Part shown: one piece after another, positions 7,283 through 14,194 of the stretch
Layout: each line of letters begins with the position of its first letter
Numbering within the stretch: the first letter of the stretch is position 1
NCBI GenBank assembly: GCA_030040475.1
Contig: JASHTQ010000036.1
Span: 1 to 15,960, forward strand
Source: Streptosporangiaceae bacterium
Lineage (GTDB): Bacteria; Actinomycetota; Actinomycetes; Streptosporangiales; Streptosporangiaceae
DNA: 15,960 bases
Reading direction: 5' to 3'
Program-made: the position numbers and the translations under genes
The notes under the pieces: model-generated
The model's database searches: none
Told to the model about the DNA's origin: nothing
The model's input: the letters and a program-made list of their open reading frames with translations, nothing else

Positions 7283-7876
7283 ATGCTGCTCACCGCCGAG
7301 GGCGCCGTGCTGCTCCTGATCGACCTGCAGCAGCGGCTCATGCCCGTGATCCACGATCAGGAGACCGTCCTGGCTCGGGCCGTGCGCCTCGCCAAGGCGG
7401 CACGCCTCATGGACGTGCCGGTCATCGCGACCGAGCAGAACCCGGCCGGCCTGGGGCCGACGGTGCCGCCGCTTTCGGCTTACCCGCACAAGGTCCTGGC
7501 CAAGACCGCGTTCTCGGCCGCCGCGGATCCCGGCCTGGCCGCCCTGCTGCCTCCTGGGCTGTCTCCTGGCGCGGGCGGGACGGTCGGCGCAGGCGGGACG
7601 GCCGGCGCAGGCGGGACGGCCGGCGGGATCCTCGTCTGCGGCGTCGAGGCGCACGTCTGCGTGCTGCAAACCGCGCTGGACCTGCTCGGCCGCGGGTGTC
7701 GCGTCGCCGTGGCCGCGGACGCGGTGGGGTCCCGCCACCCGGCCGACCGCGACGCCGCGCTCGAGCGCGCCAGGCAGCACGGCGCGGAGATCGTCACCTC
7801 CGAGATGGTGCTGTTCGAATGGCTCCGTGACGCGCGGCACCCGAGATTCCGCGAGGTGCAAAAGCTCCTCAAGTGA
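7283..7876 (+). CDS. Isochorismatase-family cysteine hydrolase (ISOC1/2-like)
   Basis: This is a cytoplasmic alpha/beta hydrolase of 197 residues. The family triad is visible: Asp14 in LLLIDLQQR, Lys73 in VLAKTAFS, and the nucleophilic Cys in GVEAHVCVLQT (about 118-128). The TEQNPAGLGPTVPPL stretch (about 52-66) resembles the ISOC1/ISOC2 and YcaC-like branch rather than nicotinamidase, so the substrate is uncertain. Between the Lys and Cys motifs is an insertion of three GAGGT(V/A) units (residues 96-113) encoded by an 18-bp tandem repeat. The ATG is preferred since it begins directly before the first beta strand. The gene stands alone: it is divergent from the phosphatase and convergent with qcrB. 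A short 48-base gap without an obvious terminator follows. Confidence 0.88.
   Translation: MLLTAEGAVLLLIDLQQRLMPVIHDQETVLARAVRLAKAARLMDVPVIATEQNPAGLGPTVPPLSAYPHKVLAKTAFSAAADPGLAALLPPGLSPGAGGTVGAGGTAGAGGTAGGILVCGVEAHVCVLQTALDLLGRGCRVAVAADAVGSRHPADRDAALERARQHGAEIVTSEMVLFEWLRDARHPRFREVQKLLK
7568..7621 (+). repeat. 18-bp tandem repeat, three copies, inside the isochorismatase-family gene
   Basis: Three consecutive 18-bp units (7568-7585, 7586-7603, 7604-7621) differ at only two positions in the first copy; the second and third are identical. They are in frame and encode GAGGTV, GAGGTA, GAGGTA, a flexible loop placed before the strand that carries the catalytic cysteine motif. Confidence 0.9.
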
Positions 7877-7924
7877 TGTGACGGCGAGCTGCGGAAGCCG
7901 GGCGGTGGCGGGCGACCCGGTACG

Positions 7925-9622
7925 TTACGAGTCGTCCGCCCCGTCGCCGGAGCCGTGCTCGCCGCCCGATCCGATCGCGGCGTGCTCCTCGCCGGCGACC
8001 TCCGCGGCTCCGTCGCCGTGGCCGTCGCCGTGCCCGTTGCCGTGCCCGTTCGTCTCCACCACGACGGTCTCGGCGAAGGCACGGTTGGACACGCCCCTGG
8101 CCCAGCCGACGGCTCCCCGCGACCGCGGTGACGGCACCCCGTTCTCGTCCTCAGAGCCGGGCGCCGGCATCAGCGCGGGCACCTTCTTGGCCTCGAGAAT
8201 GGCGAGCTCTTCCTCGGTCATCGGGCGATGCACCTCGATGAACTCGCCATCGGGCAGCTGCCTGATGATGCCGGTCTCAAGGCCGTGCTCGATCAGCTCA
8301 GCGTCCTTACGCTGCAGACCCAGGCAAATACGTCTGGTGACGAAGTACGCGATCACGGGTCCGATGATGACGAGCACCCGCGCGATCCAGGTGATCGTGT
8401 ACAGCGGGATCTGGAGCTTGTCGGCGAGCACGTCGTTGGCGCCCTCGGCCCACAGGACCCCGTAGAACGTCACCGCGGCCACGCCGACTCCCGTGCGCAC
8501 CGGCGCGTTCCTCGGCCGGTCGAGGACGTTGTGGTAGGCCCTGTCGCCGGTGGCCCACTGCTCGAAGAACGGCCAGAACGCGGCGCCGCCGAGGATGAGG
8601 CCGAGCGGCAGCGCGAACGGGATCAGCACGCTCAACGACAGCGTGTGCCCGAGGAAGTTCCACTCCCAGGCGGGCATGACGCGCAACGAGCCTTCCAGGA
8701 TGCCCATGTAGAAGTCGGGCTGGGAGGCGGACGAGATGGCCACCGGCGTGTAGGGCCCGTACAGCCAGATCGGGTTGATCTGGGCGAAGGTCGCGAGGAT
8801 CGCCAGCGCCGCGAAGATGAAGAAGAACCAGGCGCCGCCCTTGGCCATGAAGTACGGGAAGAACGGCTGGCCGACGACGTTCTTCTCGGTGTTTCCCTTG
8901 GCCGGCATCTGGGTGTGCTTCTGGTGCACCATGATAAACAGGTGCGCGGTAATCAGCGCCAGGATCAGGCCCGGGATCAGCAGCACGTGGATGATGTACA
9001 TCCTCGGCACGATCGAGTTGCCGGGGAACGGGCCGCCGAACAGGAAGAACGCCAGGTAGGTGCCGACGATCGGGATGCCCTGCAGGACGCCCTCGAAGAT
9101 CCGCAGGCCGGCCCCGGACAGCTGGTCGTCCGGCAGCGAGTAGCCGAAGAGACCCTCGACCAGCCCGAGCGAGAACAGCGCGATTCCGATCAGCCAGTTG
9201 ACCTCGCGCGGCTTGCGGTAGGCGCCGGTGAAGAACACCCGGAGCATGTGGATCGTGAGCGAGGCCATGAACAGGTCCGCGGCCCAGTGGTGGATCTGCC
9301 GCATGAGCAGCCCGCCGCGCACGTCGAAGCTGATGTTCAGCGTCGACTGGTACGCCTCGCTCATCCGGATGCCGTCGAGCTTGACGTAGGAGCCGTGGTA
9401 GACGACCTCGGACATGGACGGGACGAAGAACAGCGACAGGAAGGTCCCGGTCAGCAGCAGGATGACGAACGACCACAGCGCGATCTCGCCGAGCATGAAC
9501 GACCAGTGGTCGGGAAACACCTTCCGCATGAACACGCGCAGCCCGCGCGCCCCGTGGAACCTGTCGTCCAGCCACCCGCCGACGCCGGGCAGCGCGGCGG
9601 GGAGGTTCACATCGTCGCTCAT
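7925..9622 (-). CDS. qcrB: Cytochrome bc1 complex cytochrome b subunit
   Basis: This 565-residue subunit carries both b hemes and the quinol sites of the bc1 complex in the cytoplasmic membrane. Axial heme ligands are visible as His111 (RQIHHW) and His125 (IHMLR), and His212 (YIIHVL) and His227 (TAHLF). The second pair is 15 apart, as in b6f and other actinobacterial proteins. The Qo-site motif is PDFY (in SQPDFYMG), the actinobacterial version of PEWY. The membrane core runs to about residue 430, then a cytoplasmic C-terminal extension rich in Glu, Gly and His ends with a NGHGNGHGDGHGDG tract and an acidic tail. ATG 9622 overlaps the qcrA stop as ATGA. It is the last gene of ctaE-qcrCAB and takes electrons from menaquinol to the Rieske protein. 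Confidence 0.97.
   Translation of the reverse strand: MSDDVNLPAALPGVGGWLDDRFHGARGLRVFMRKVFPDHWSFMLGEIALWSFVILLLTGTFLSLFFVPSMSEVVYHGSYVKLDGIRMSEAYQSTLNISFDVRGGLLMRQIHHWAADLFMASLTIHMLRVFFTGAYRKPREVNWLIGIALFSLGLVEGLFGYSLPDDQLSGAGLRIFEGVLQGIPIVGTYLAFFLFGGPFPGNSIVPRMYIIHVLLIPGLILALITAHLFIMVHQKHTQMPAKGNTEKNVVGQPFFPYFMAKGGAWFFFIFAALAILATFAQINPIWLYGPYTPVAISSASQPDFYMGILEGSLRVMPAWEWNFLGHTLSLSVLIPFALPLGLILGGAAFWPFFEQWATGDRAYHNVLDRPRNAPVRTGVGVAAVTFYGVLWAEGANDVLADKLQIPLYTITWIARVLVIIGPVIAYFVTRRICLGLQRKDAELIEHGLETGIIRQLPDGEFIEVHRPMTEEELAILEAKKVPALMPAPGSEDENGVPSPRSRGAVGWARGVSNRAFAETVVVETNGHGNGHGDGHGDGAAEVAGEEHAAIGSGGEHGSGDGADDS
8010..8045 (-). repeat. 12-bp tandem repeat, three copies, encoding His-Gly tract of QcrB
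   Basis: Three 12-bp units (8010-8021, 8022-8033, 8034-8045) are nearly identical and in frame. They encode the alternating Gly-His/Gly-Asp/Gly-Asn tract in the cytoplasmic tail of QcrB. Confidence 0.8.
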
Positions 9623-10803
9623 CCGCGCTCCCAGAAACTCGGGCCGACGGGCTGGGTGAAGTCGCTCTTGGACACCAGGTAACCCTGCGCATCCGTGGCC
9701 AGCGGCAACTGCGGCAGCGGCCGGGGCGCCGGGCCGAAGATCACCCTGGCTCCCTCCGCCGCCTGGAACGTCGACTGGTGACACGGGCACAGGATGTGGT
9801 GCGTGTTCTGCTCGTACAGCGCTACCGGGCAACCCACGTGGGTGCAGATCTTGGAGTAGGCGACGATGTTGTCGACCGTCCAGTTCATGGTGCTGATCAG
9901 CGTGCCGCCGTTGTAGACCGTCGGCACCTGCAGCACGCCCGGCTGGAATTTGATCAGGATCACCGCTGCCTTGGCCAGCGCGTCCGGGTCGTCCTGGTAT
10001 CCGTCGGGCACGATCGTGATCATGCTGCCCGGTGCGCTGAACTCCGCCGGGGTCACCGGCTGGTTGGTCCCGTATATGAGCAGCCGTCGGCCGGGGCTCC
10101 ACACGGTGTGCCGCAGGCTGGTGCCCGGCAGCGGACCGGTGTCGCGCAGTACCACGATCGGGATGGCGGCCAGCGGCAGCGTGGCGAGCATCAGCGTGCG
10201 CCGCACCATCGGCCGCCTGACGAACTGGCTGGTCGCCGCGGCCTCCTTGAAATACTCCTCGAACGCGGCCCGCTCGGGTCCGGTCGAGCGCATCTCGTGC
10301 CGTTCCTCGGTCATCTCGACGTCCGGCATCAGGTGCCGCACCCAGATCAGAGCGCCGAGGCCCAGGCTGAACAGCGTCACGGAAAGCGACAGGCCGAGGG
10401 CCAGGTTGGACCGGAATACCTTGTCCACGGTGTGCACGCCGAGTCCCACGTAGGCGGCGATGAACCCGCAGCCGGCGAGGAACGCGAGCAGGAAGCAGAA
10501 CACCACGACCTTCTCGGCGTTCTTGGCGTGCTGTGGGTAGTCCGACTCGACCGGCATCTTCTCTTCGCCGTGCTCGGCGACCGCGACGGCACCGCCGCCG
10601 TGGGTCTCGGCTTCCGCGCCGCCGTGGGCCGCAGCTTCCGCGCCGCCGTGGGTCTCGGCTCCCGCGCCGCCCTGCGCGCCGAGCAGCCGGGGCGTCGGCG
10701 CGGGAGTGCCGATCACTCGCCGGGAAGTCGTTCCGTGGCCCTCGGGAGTTTCGGCGCCCTGGCTTGCCTCGGAAGGCCCAGGCGTCTCTTCCATGTCGCT
10801 CAT
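9619..10803 (-). CDS. qcrA: Cytochrome bc1 complex Rieske iron-sulfur subunit
   Basis: This is the 394-residue Rieske subunit that passes electrons from quinol to the cytochrome c subunit. The [2Fe-2S] ligands lie in CTHVGC (320-325) and CPCH (339-342), the two Cys-His pairs expected. It has the actinobacterial three-helix form: membrane segments at about 98-120, 132-153 and 203-219. The third is preceded by VRRTLML (200-206), a twin-arginine-like motif; in Streptomyces coelicolor the third helix is known to be inserted by Tat. The first 95 residues are a disordered, Gly/Ala/His/Glu-rich cytoplasmic lead containing three copies of an eight-residue unit. ATGA overlaps join it to qcrC upstream and qcrB downstream, so it is firmly within the operon. 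Confidence 0.97.
   Translation of the reverse strand: MSDMEETPGPSEASQGAETPEGHGTTSRRVIGTPAPTPRLLGAQGGAGAETHGGAEAAAHGGAEAETHGGGAVAVAEHGEEKMPVESDYPQHAKNAEKVVVFCFLLAFLAGCGFIAAYVGLGVHTVDKVFRSNLALGLSLSVTLFSLGLGALIWVRHLMPDVEMTEERHEMRSTGPERAAFEEYFKEAAATSQFVRRPMVRRTLMLATLPLAAIPIVVLRDTGPLPGTSLRHTVWSPGRRLLIYGTNQPVTPAEFSAPGSMITIVPDGYQDDPDALAKAAVILIKFQPGVLQVPTVYNGGTLISTMNWTVDNIVAYSKICTHVGCPVALYEQNTHHILCPCHQSTFQAAEGARVIFGPAPRPLPQLPLATDAQGYLVSKSDFTQPVGPSFWERG
10594..10665 (-). repeat. 24-bp tandem repeat, three copies, in qcrA N-terminus
   Basis: Three 24-bp units (10594-10617, 10618-10641, 10642-10665) are in frame. They encode AGAETHGG, AEAAAHGG and AEAETHGG (residues 47-70) in the cytoplasmic lead of the Rieske protein. 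Confidence 0.88.
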
Positions 10804-11654
10804 CGGTGCTCCGTCCCGGAGGTACCCGAGGTGCCGGCCGCGTCCGACTGAGCCGCGTCCCAGGGCTCACGCCGCTTGGCGGTGATCCACATCGCGATCA
10901 GCACCAGGAAGCCCATTCCGCCGAGGAAGACGAGCGCGCCCTCGGTGATGGGTCCGGTCCGGCCCAGCGACAGCCCGCCAGGGTTGGGCTCGGCCCGGGT
11001 GTCGAGGACGTAGGCGATGATGTCGCGCTTGGCCTGGGGGCTGATCACGCCGTCGGAGAACACCGGCATCGCCTCGGGTCCGGTCAGCATCGCCTCGTAG
11101 ATCTCGGTCGCGGTGGCCTGGGTCAGCGGCGGCGCGTCCTTGCCATAGGTCAGCGCGCCGCCCGCGCCCGCGAAGCCGTGGCACTGCGCGCAGTTGGCGC
11201 TGAACAGCTGCGATCCGAGCGCGGTGTCCGCACCGGCGGTGGAGACCTGCGCCGCGTCCGGGATCGGCGGCCCGCCGCCGAGAGAGGCCACGTAGTCGGC
11301 GATCTCGTAGATCTGCTGCTGGTCGAACACCGGCGGCTTGCGCTCGTTCTCCGCGCCGACCTCCTTGGCAGGCATCCGGCCGGTGGACATCTGGAAGTCG
11401 ACCGCCGCCGCGCCCGCGCCGATCAGGCTGGGCCCGTTCGCCGTGCCCTGCGCGTCCAGGCCGTGACAGCTCGAGCAGGTGTAATCGAACAAGGCCTTGC
11501 CCGCTTCGATGCTCGCCTGCGATCCAGCCGACGCCTGCGCGGCGCCGCCCTGCCAGGTCAAGCCGCCGTAAATCAGCGCGACCAGGACGAGCCCGAGCAA
11601 CAGGGCCGCATAGCCGGCGACCGGGCGCCTGCGCCTGGCGTTGATCCAGCCCAC
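10800..11654 (-). CDS. qcrC: Cytochrome bc1 complex diheme cytochrome c subunit
   Basis: This membrane-anchored cytochrome c (284 residues) hands electrons from the bc1 complex to the aa3 oxidase in the actinobacterial supercomplex, replacing soluble cytochrome c. It has an N-terminal membrane anchor (about 14-32), two heme c sites CSSCH (60-64) and CAQCH (155-159), likely Met axial ligands in TGRMP (Met94) and EAMPVF (Met196), and a C-terminal anchor (about 240-258). The GTG at 11654 is chosen over longer in-frame starts because an AGGGGA ribosome site lies about six bases before it and because it begins just before the basic lead of the anchor. It starts 13 bases after ctaE and overlaps qcrA by ATGA. 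Confidence 0.96.
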   Translation of the reverse strand: MGWINARRRRPVAGYAALLLGLVLVALIYGGLTWQGGAAQASAGSQASIEAGKALFDYTCSSCHGLDAQGTANGPSLIGAGAAAVDFQMSTGRMPAKEVGAENERKPPVFDQQQIYEIADYVASLGGGPPIPDAAQVSTAGADTALGSQLFSANCAQCHGFAGAGGALTYGKDAPPLTQATATEIYEAMLTGPEAMPVFSDGVISPQAKRDIIAYVLDTRAEPNPGGLSLGRTGPITEGALVFLGGMGFLVLIAMWITAKRREPWDAAQSDAAGTSGTSGTEHR

Positions 11655-11667
11655 TGAGGTCCCCTGA

Positions 11668-12306
11668 CTAGTGAATGAGGTAGATGGTGGTGAAAAGCCC
11701 GATCCACACGACGTCGACGAAATGCCAGTAGTACGACACGACGATCGCGCTGACCTGCTGTTCATGGGTAAAGGTCTTGGCCGCGTAGGTCCGGCCGAGA
11801 AGGAAGATAAACGCGACGAGACCGCCGGTCACGTGCAGTCCGTGGAATCCGGTGGTCAGGTAGAAGACCGAGCCGTAGGGGCTCGAGGACAGCGTCAGGT
11901 GCTGGTGCCTGATCAGGTCCAGGTACTCGTAGCCCTGCCCGCAGATGAAATACAGCCCCATCAGGAACGACAGCACGTACCACTCGCGAAGGCCCCAGCT
12001 CATCGGGTGGAAGATCGACCTGGTGCGCTTGATCTGGCCGCGCTCGACCGCGAACACGCCCATCTGGCAGGTCACGCTGGACAGCAGCAGCACGGTGGTG
12101 TTCACCGAGCCGAGCGCGATGTCCAGGTGCGCTCCCGGCCACGGCAGGCCCTGGCCCTTGTCCACCGACCTGATCGTGAAGTACATCGCGAACAGGGCCG
12201 CGAAGAACATCAGCTCAGAGGAGAGCCAGATGATGGTGCCCACGCTGACCAGGTTCGGTCTACTGGCCGGCGTGCGCGGGCTCGTCTGCACGGTTGCTGT
12301 CGCCAC
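11668..12306 (-). CDS. ctaE: Cytochrome c oxidase subunit III
   Basis: This is the 212-residue subunit III of the aa3-type oxidase. It has the five-helix actinobacterial form, with [19 protein letters not shown], the loop region [15 protein letters not shown] and [12 protein letters not shown], all hallmarks of the family. No subunit I, II or IV genes are in this window, so the rest of the oxidase is encoded elsewhere. The GTG at 12306 is the natural start: it opens [10 protein letters not shown] directly before the first helix region, and an AATAAT -10-like box lies six bases upstream, fitting a leaderless transcript. The longer ORF start at 12378 would run through that promoter. It heads the ctaE-qcrCAB operon and is divergent from the receiver-trpD unit, with 80 bases between the two starts. 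Confidence 0.95.
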   Translation of the reverse strand: MATATVQTSPRTPASRPNLVSVGTIIWLSSELMFFAALFAMYFTIRSVDKGQGLPWPGAHLDIALGSVNTTVLLLSSVTCQMGVFAVERGQIKRTRSIFHPMSWGLREWYVLSFLMGLYFICGQGYEYLDLIRHQHLTLSSSPYGSVFYLTTGFHGLHVTGGLVAFIFLLGRTYAAKTFTHEQQVSAIVVSYYWHFVDVVWIGLFTTIYLIH

Positions 12307-12312
12307 GAGGCC

Positions 12313-12319
12313 ATTATTA
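12313..12319 (-). promoter_or_regulatory. -10 element of the ctaE-qcrCAB operon, leaderless
   Basis: On the minus strand the sequence reads TAATAAT and ends six bases before the GTG of ctaE. AATAAT matches the -10 consensus TATAAT at five of six positions. The spacing places the first transcribed base at the start codon. No good -35 is visible. Confidence 0.6.
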
Positions 12320-12372
12320 CGACACCCTGTAGGCGATCGCCACGCGACCCCCCGGCTTGTTACCGATCTCGG

Positions 12373-12378
12373 TAGCAT
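12373..12378 (+). promoter_or_regulatory. -10 element for receiver-trpD unit
   Basis: TAGCAT fits TANNNT and ends eight bases before the ATG at 12387. There is no ribosome site, so a leaderless or nearly leaderless message is likely. The -10 boxes of the two divergent units lie about 54 bases apart. Confidence 0.5.
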
Positions 12379-12386
12379 GCTGTGTC

Positions 12387-12776
12387 ATGAAAGTCGTTGT
12401 GTACAGTCACGACGCGGATGCCCGGGCTCAGATCAGGCTCGCCATCGGACGTCGTCCCGCGATAGACGTGCCTGACGCCGAGGTCATCGAGGTCGCCACG
12501 CAGGCCGCCCTGCTCCGGCTGCTCGACGCGGGCGGCGTCGATGTGATGGTGCTCGACGGCGAGGCCCAGCCGGCCGGCGGCATGGGCGTGTGCCGCCAGG
12601 CCAAGGACGAGATCTACGACTGCCCGCCGGTGCTGCTGGTTATCGGGCGCGCCGACGACGGCTGGCTCGCCACCTGGTCCCGTGCGGACGCCGTGGTCAG
12701 CCACCCGATCGACCCGGTCGCGCTCGCCCACGCGCTGGCTGGCCTCATGCGCGAGCGCGCCGCCGTAACCGGCTGA
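12387..12776 (+). CDS. Stand-alone receiver-like protein with degenerate active site
   Basis: This is a 129-residue protein with the alternating strand/helix pattern of a response-regulator receiver domain and no output domain. Strand 1 (MKVVVYSHDADAR) keeps Asp9 of the acidic pair but has His8 beside it. Strand 3 ends at Asp57 (DVMVLDGEA), the position of the phosphoacceptor. Strand 5 reads DAVVSHPIDPVAL, so the invariant Lys before Pro is His106. Phosphorylation may therefore be weak or lost. The start is ATG 12387 because it begins strand 1 and follows a -10 box at leaderless spacing. trpD starts six bases after its stop and both are probably co-transcribed. Its partner is unknown; no kinase is adjacent. 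Confidence 0.8.
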   Translation: MKVVVYSHDADARAQIRLAIGRRPAIDVPDAEVIEVATQAALLRLLDAGGVDVMVLDGEAQPAGGMGVCRQAKDEIYDCPPVLLVIGRADDGWLATWSRADAVVSHPIDPVALAHALAGLMRERAAVTG

Positions 12777-12782
12777 CCCGCC

Positions 12783-13835
12783 ATGGATTCCCGAACCACC
12801 TGGCCCGCTCTTCTGGGCGCCCTGACTCGCGGCGAGTCGCTGTCCGCCGACGAGAGCGAATGGGCGATGAACGAGATCATGGACGGCGCCGGCTCGCCCG
12901 CCAGGATCGCGGCCTTCGCGATCGCGCTACGGATCAAGGGCACGACGGTGGCCGAGATGACCGGCCTGGCCCGCGCGATGCTCTCTCACGCGACGCCGAT
13001 CGACCTGCCCGGCCGGTTCACCGATCTGGTGGGCACCGGCGGCGACGGGGCGCACACGGTCAACGTGTCGACGATGGGCACGATCGTGGCCGCCGCGGCC
13101 GGCGTGCCGATGATCAAGCACGGCAACCGGGCAGCGTCCTCCGCGTGCGGCGCCGCCGACGTGCTCGAGGCACTCGGCGTGGTGATCGACCTGCCGCCCG
13201 CCGCCACCGTCGAGCTCGCCTCCGCGGTAGGGGCGGCGTTCCTGTTCGCGCCGCTGTATCACCCGGCGCTGAGGCACGCGGGCCCGACCCGCAGCGAGCT
13301 CGGCGTGCCCACGGTCTTCAACTTCCTCGGCCCGGTTGCCAACCCGGCGCGTCCCTCAGCCCAGGCGGTCGGGGTCTTCGACCCGAGGATGGGCGAGATC
13401 ATCGCCGGCGTGCTGGCCAGCCGCGGCTGCTCGGCCCTGGTGTTCCATGGCTCGGACGGCCTGGACGAGCTGACCACGACGGGCAGGTCCTCGGTCTGGG
13501 TAGTGCACGACGGCGAGGTGGCCAAGACTGAGTTCTCACCGTCGGACCTCGGCCTGCCGCAGTCATCGGTCGCCGACCTGCGCGGCGGCGACGCCGCGCA
13601 CAACGCCGCCGTGGTGCGCGCGGTGCTGGCCGGCCAGCAGGGTCCCATACGTGACATCGTGCTGCTCAACGCCGCGGCCGCGATGGCAGTCACGGCCGGA
13701 GTGCCCGGCCCGGGCGCCCTCACCGCCGCGCTGGCCGACGGCTACGCGCGTGCCGCGCAGGCCGTCGACTCCGGCGCCGCCAGCGCCCTGCTGGATCGGT
13801 GGATATCGGAGAGCCGCCGCCTGGATCCCAGGTAA
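12783..13835 (+). CDS. trpD: Anthranilate phosphoribosyltransferase
   Basis: This enzyme (350 residues) joins anthranilate and phosphoribosyl pyrophosphate to give phosphoribosyl-anthranilate, the second step of tryptophan synthesis from chorismate; it acts as a cytoplasmic dimer. The helical N-terminal domain spans about 6-70. The PRPP-binding GTGGDG is at 84-89, NVST at 94-97, and KHGNRAASS at 112-120, followed by ADVLEALG. The anthranilate-site region FNFLGPVANP is also present. Length and motifs are normal, so it should be active. The ATG at 12783 has no good ribosome site and probably depends on coupling with the receiver gene six bases upstream. No other trp genes are nearby, the usual situation for this locus next to ctaE in actinomycetes. 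A 40-base gap separates it from the convergent RAM gene. Confidence 0.97.
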   Translation: MDSRTTWPALLGALTRGESLSADESEWAMNEIMDGAGSPARIAAFAIALRIKGTTVAEMTGLARAMLSHATPIDLPGRFTDLVGTGGDGAHTVNVSTMGTIVAAAAGVPMIKHGNRAASSACGAADVLEALGVVIDLPPAATVELASAVGAAFLFAPLYHPALRHAGPTRSELGVPTVFNFLGPVANPARPSAQAVGVFDPRMGEIIAGVLASRGCSALVFHGSDGLDELTTTGRSSVWVVHDGEVAKTEFSPSDLGLPQSSVADLRGGDAAHNAAVVRAVLAGQQGPIRDIVLLNAAAAMAVTAGVPGPGALTAALADGYARAAQAVDSGAASALLDRWISESRRLDPR

Positions 13836-13875
13836 TCCCAGCCCTCGGGTCCGGCCCTGCTGCCCCTCGTCGCCT

Positions 13876-14163
13876 TCAGTCCTCGTCGCCCAGGCCGAGC
13901 GAGAACGCGGCCTCCAGGTCGTGCCTGGAGTAGGTGCGGAACGCGATGTGGGTCTCGGTGTGGGTGACCCCTGGGGTCTTGTTCAGGCCGCCCGGAATCA
14001 CGTCGGCGAGTTCCTCGTGGCTGCGGACCCGGACCATCGCCACCAGATCGAACTCGCCGGTGACCGAGTACACCTCGCTGACCTCGGGGATCTGGGCGAT
14101 GGTCTCGGCGACCTCGGGAATGCGCTGGATCTCTGCCCTCACCAGAACGATCGCGGTGACCAC
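13876..14163 (-). CDS. Stand-alone Lrp/AsnC RAM (ligand-binding) domain protein
   Basis: This 95-residue protein consists only of the effector-binding and oligomerisation domain of the Lrp/AsnC family, with no DNA-binding helix-turn-helix. The pattern is clear: strand MVTAIVLVRA, helix VAETIAQIPEV, then VYSVTGEFDLVAMVRV (the glycine and aspartate turn is family-typical), helix ELADVI, and the final strand HTETHIAFRTYS. Stand-alone members probably bind amino acids or modulate full-length partners. The GTG at 14163 has GGAGG about six bases before it. It follows the exonuclease gene by 31 bases on the same strand and is likely co-transcribed with it. It is convergent with trpD. Confidence 0.88.
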   Translation of the reverse strand: MVTAIVLVRAEIQRIPEVAETIAQIPEVSEVYSVTGEFDLVAMVRVRSHEELADVIPGGLNKTPGVTHTETHIAFRTYSRHDLEAAFSLGLGDED

Positions 14164-14194
14164 TGGATGCCTCCAAGGATGTCTGTGGTGGCGC

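Noticed and set aside
7134..7319. 61-codon plus-strand open frame upstream of the isochorismatase-family gene
   Set aside because: It crosses the promoter features and the start of the real gene in another frame, and shows no motif or ribosome site.
8010..8045. CRISPR-like array from regular repeats
   Set aside because: The units are contiguous with no spacers and are in frame in qcrB; the same holds for the arrays at 7568-7621 and 10594-10665.
9623..10870. Upstream extension of the qcrB frame into qcrA
   Set aside because: The extension is an out-of-frame shadow of qcrA; the ATG at 9622 gives the ATGA overlap and the normal QcrB N-terminus.
13820..13832. Terminator hairpin at the end of trpD (CCTGG/CCAGG)
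   Set aside because: Only a five-base stem, partly inside the coding sequence, with no T-run.
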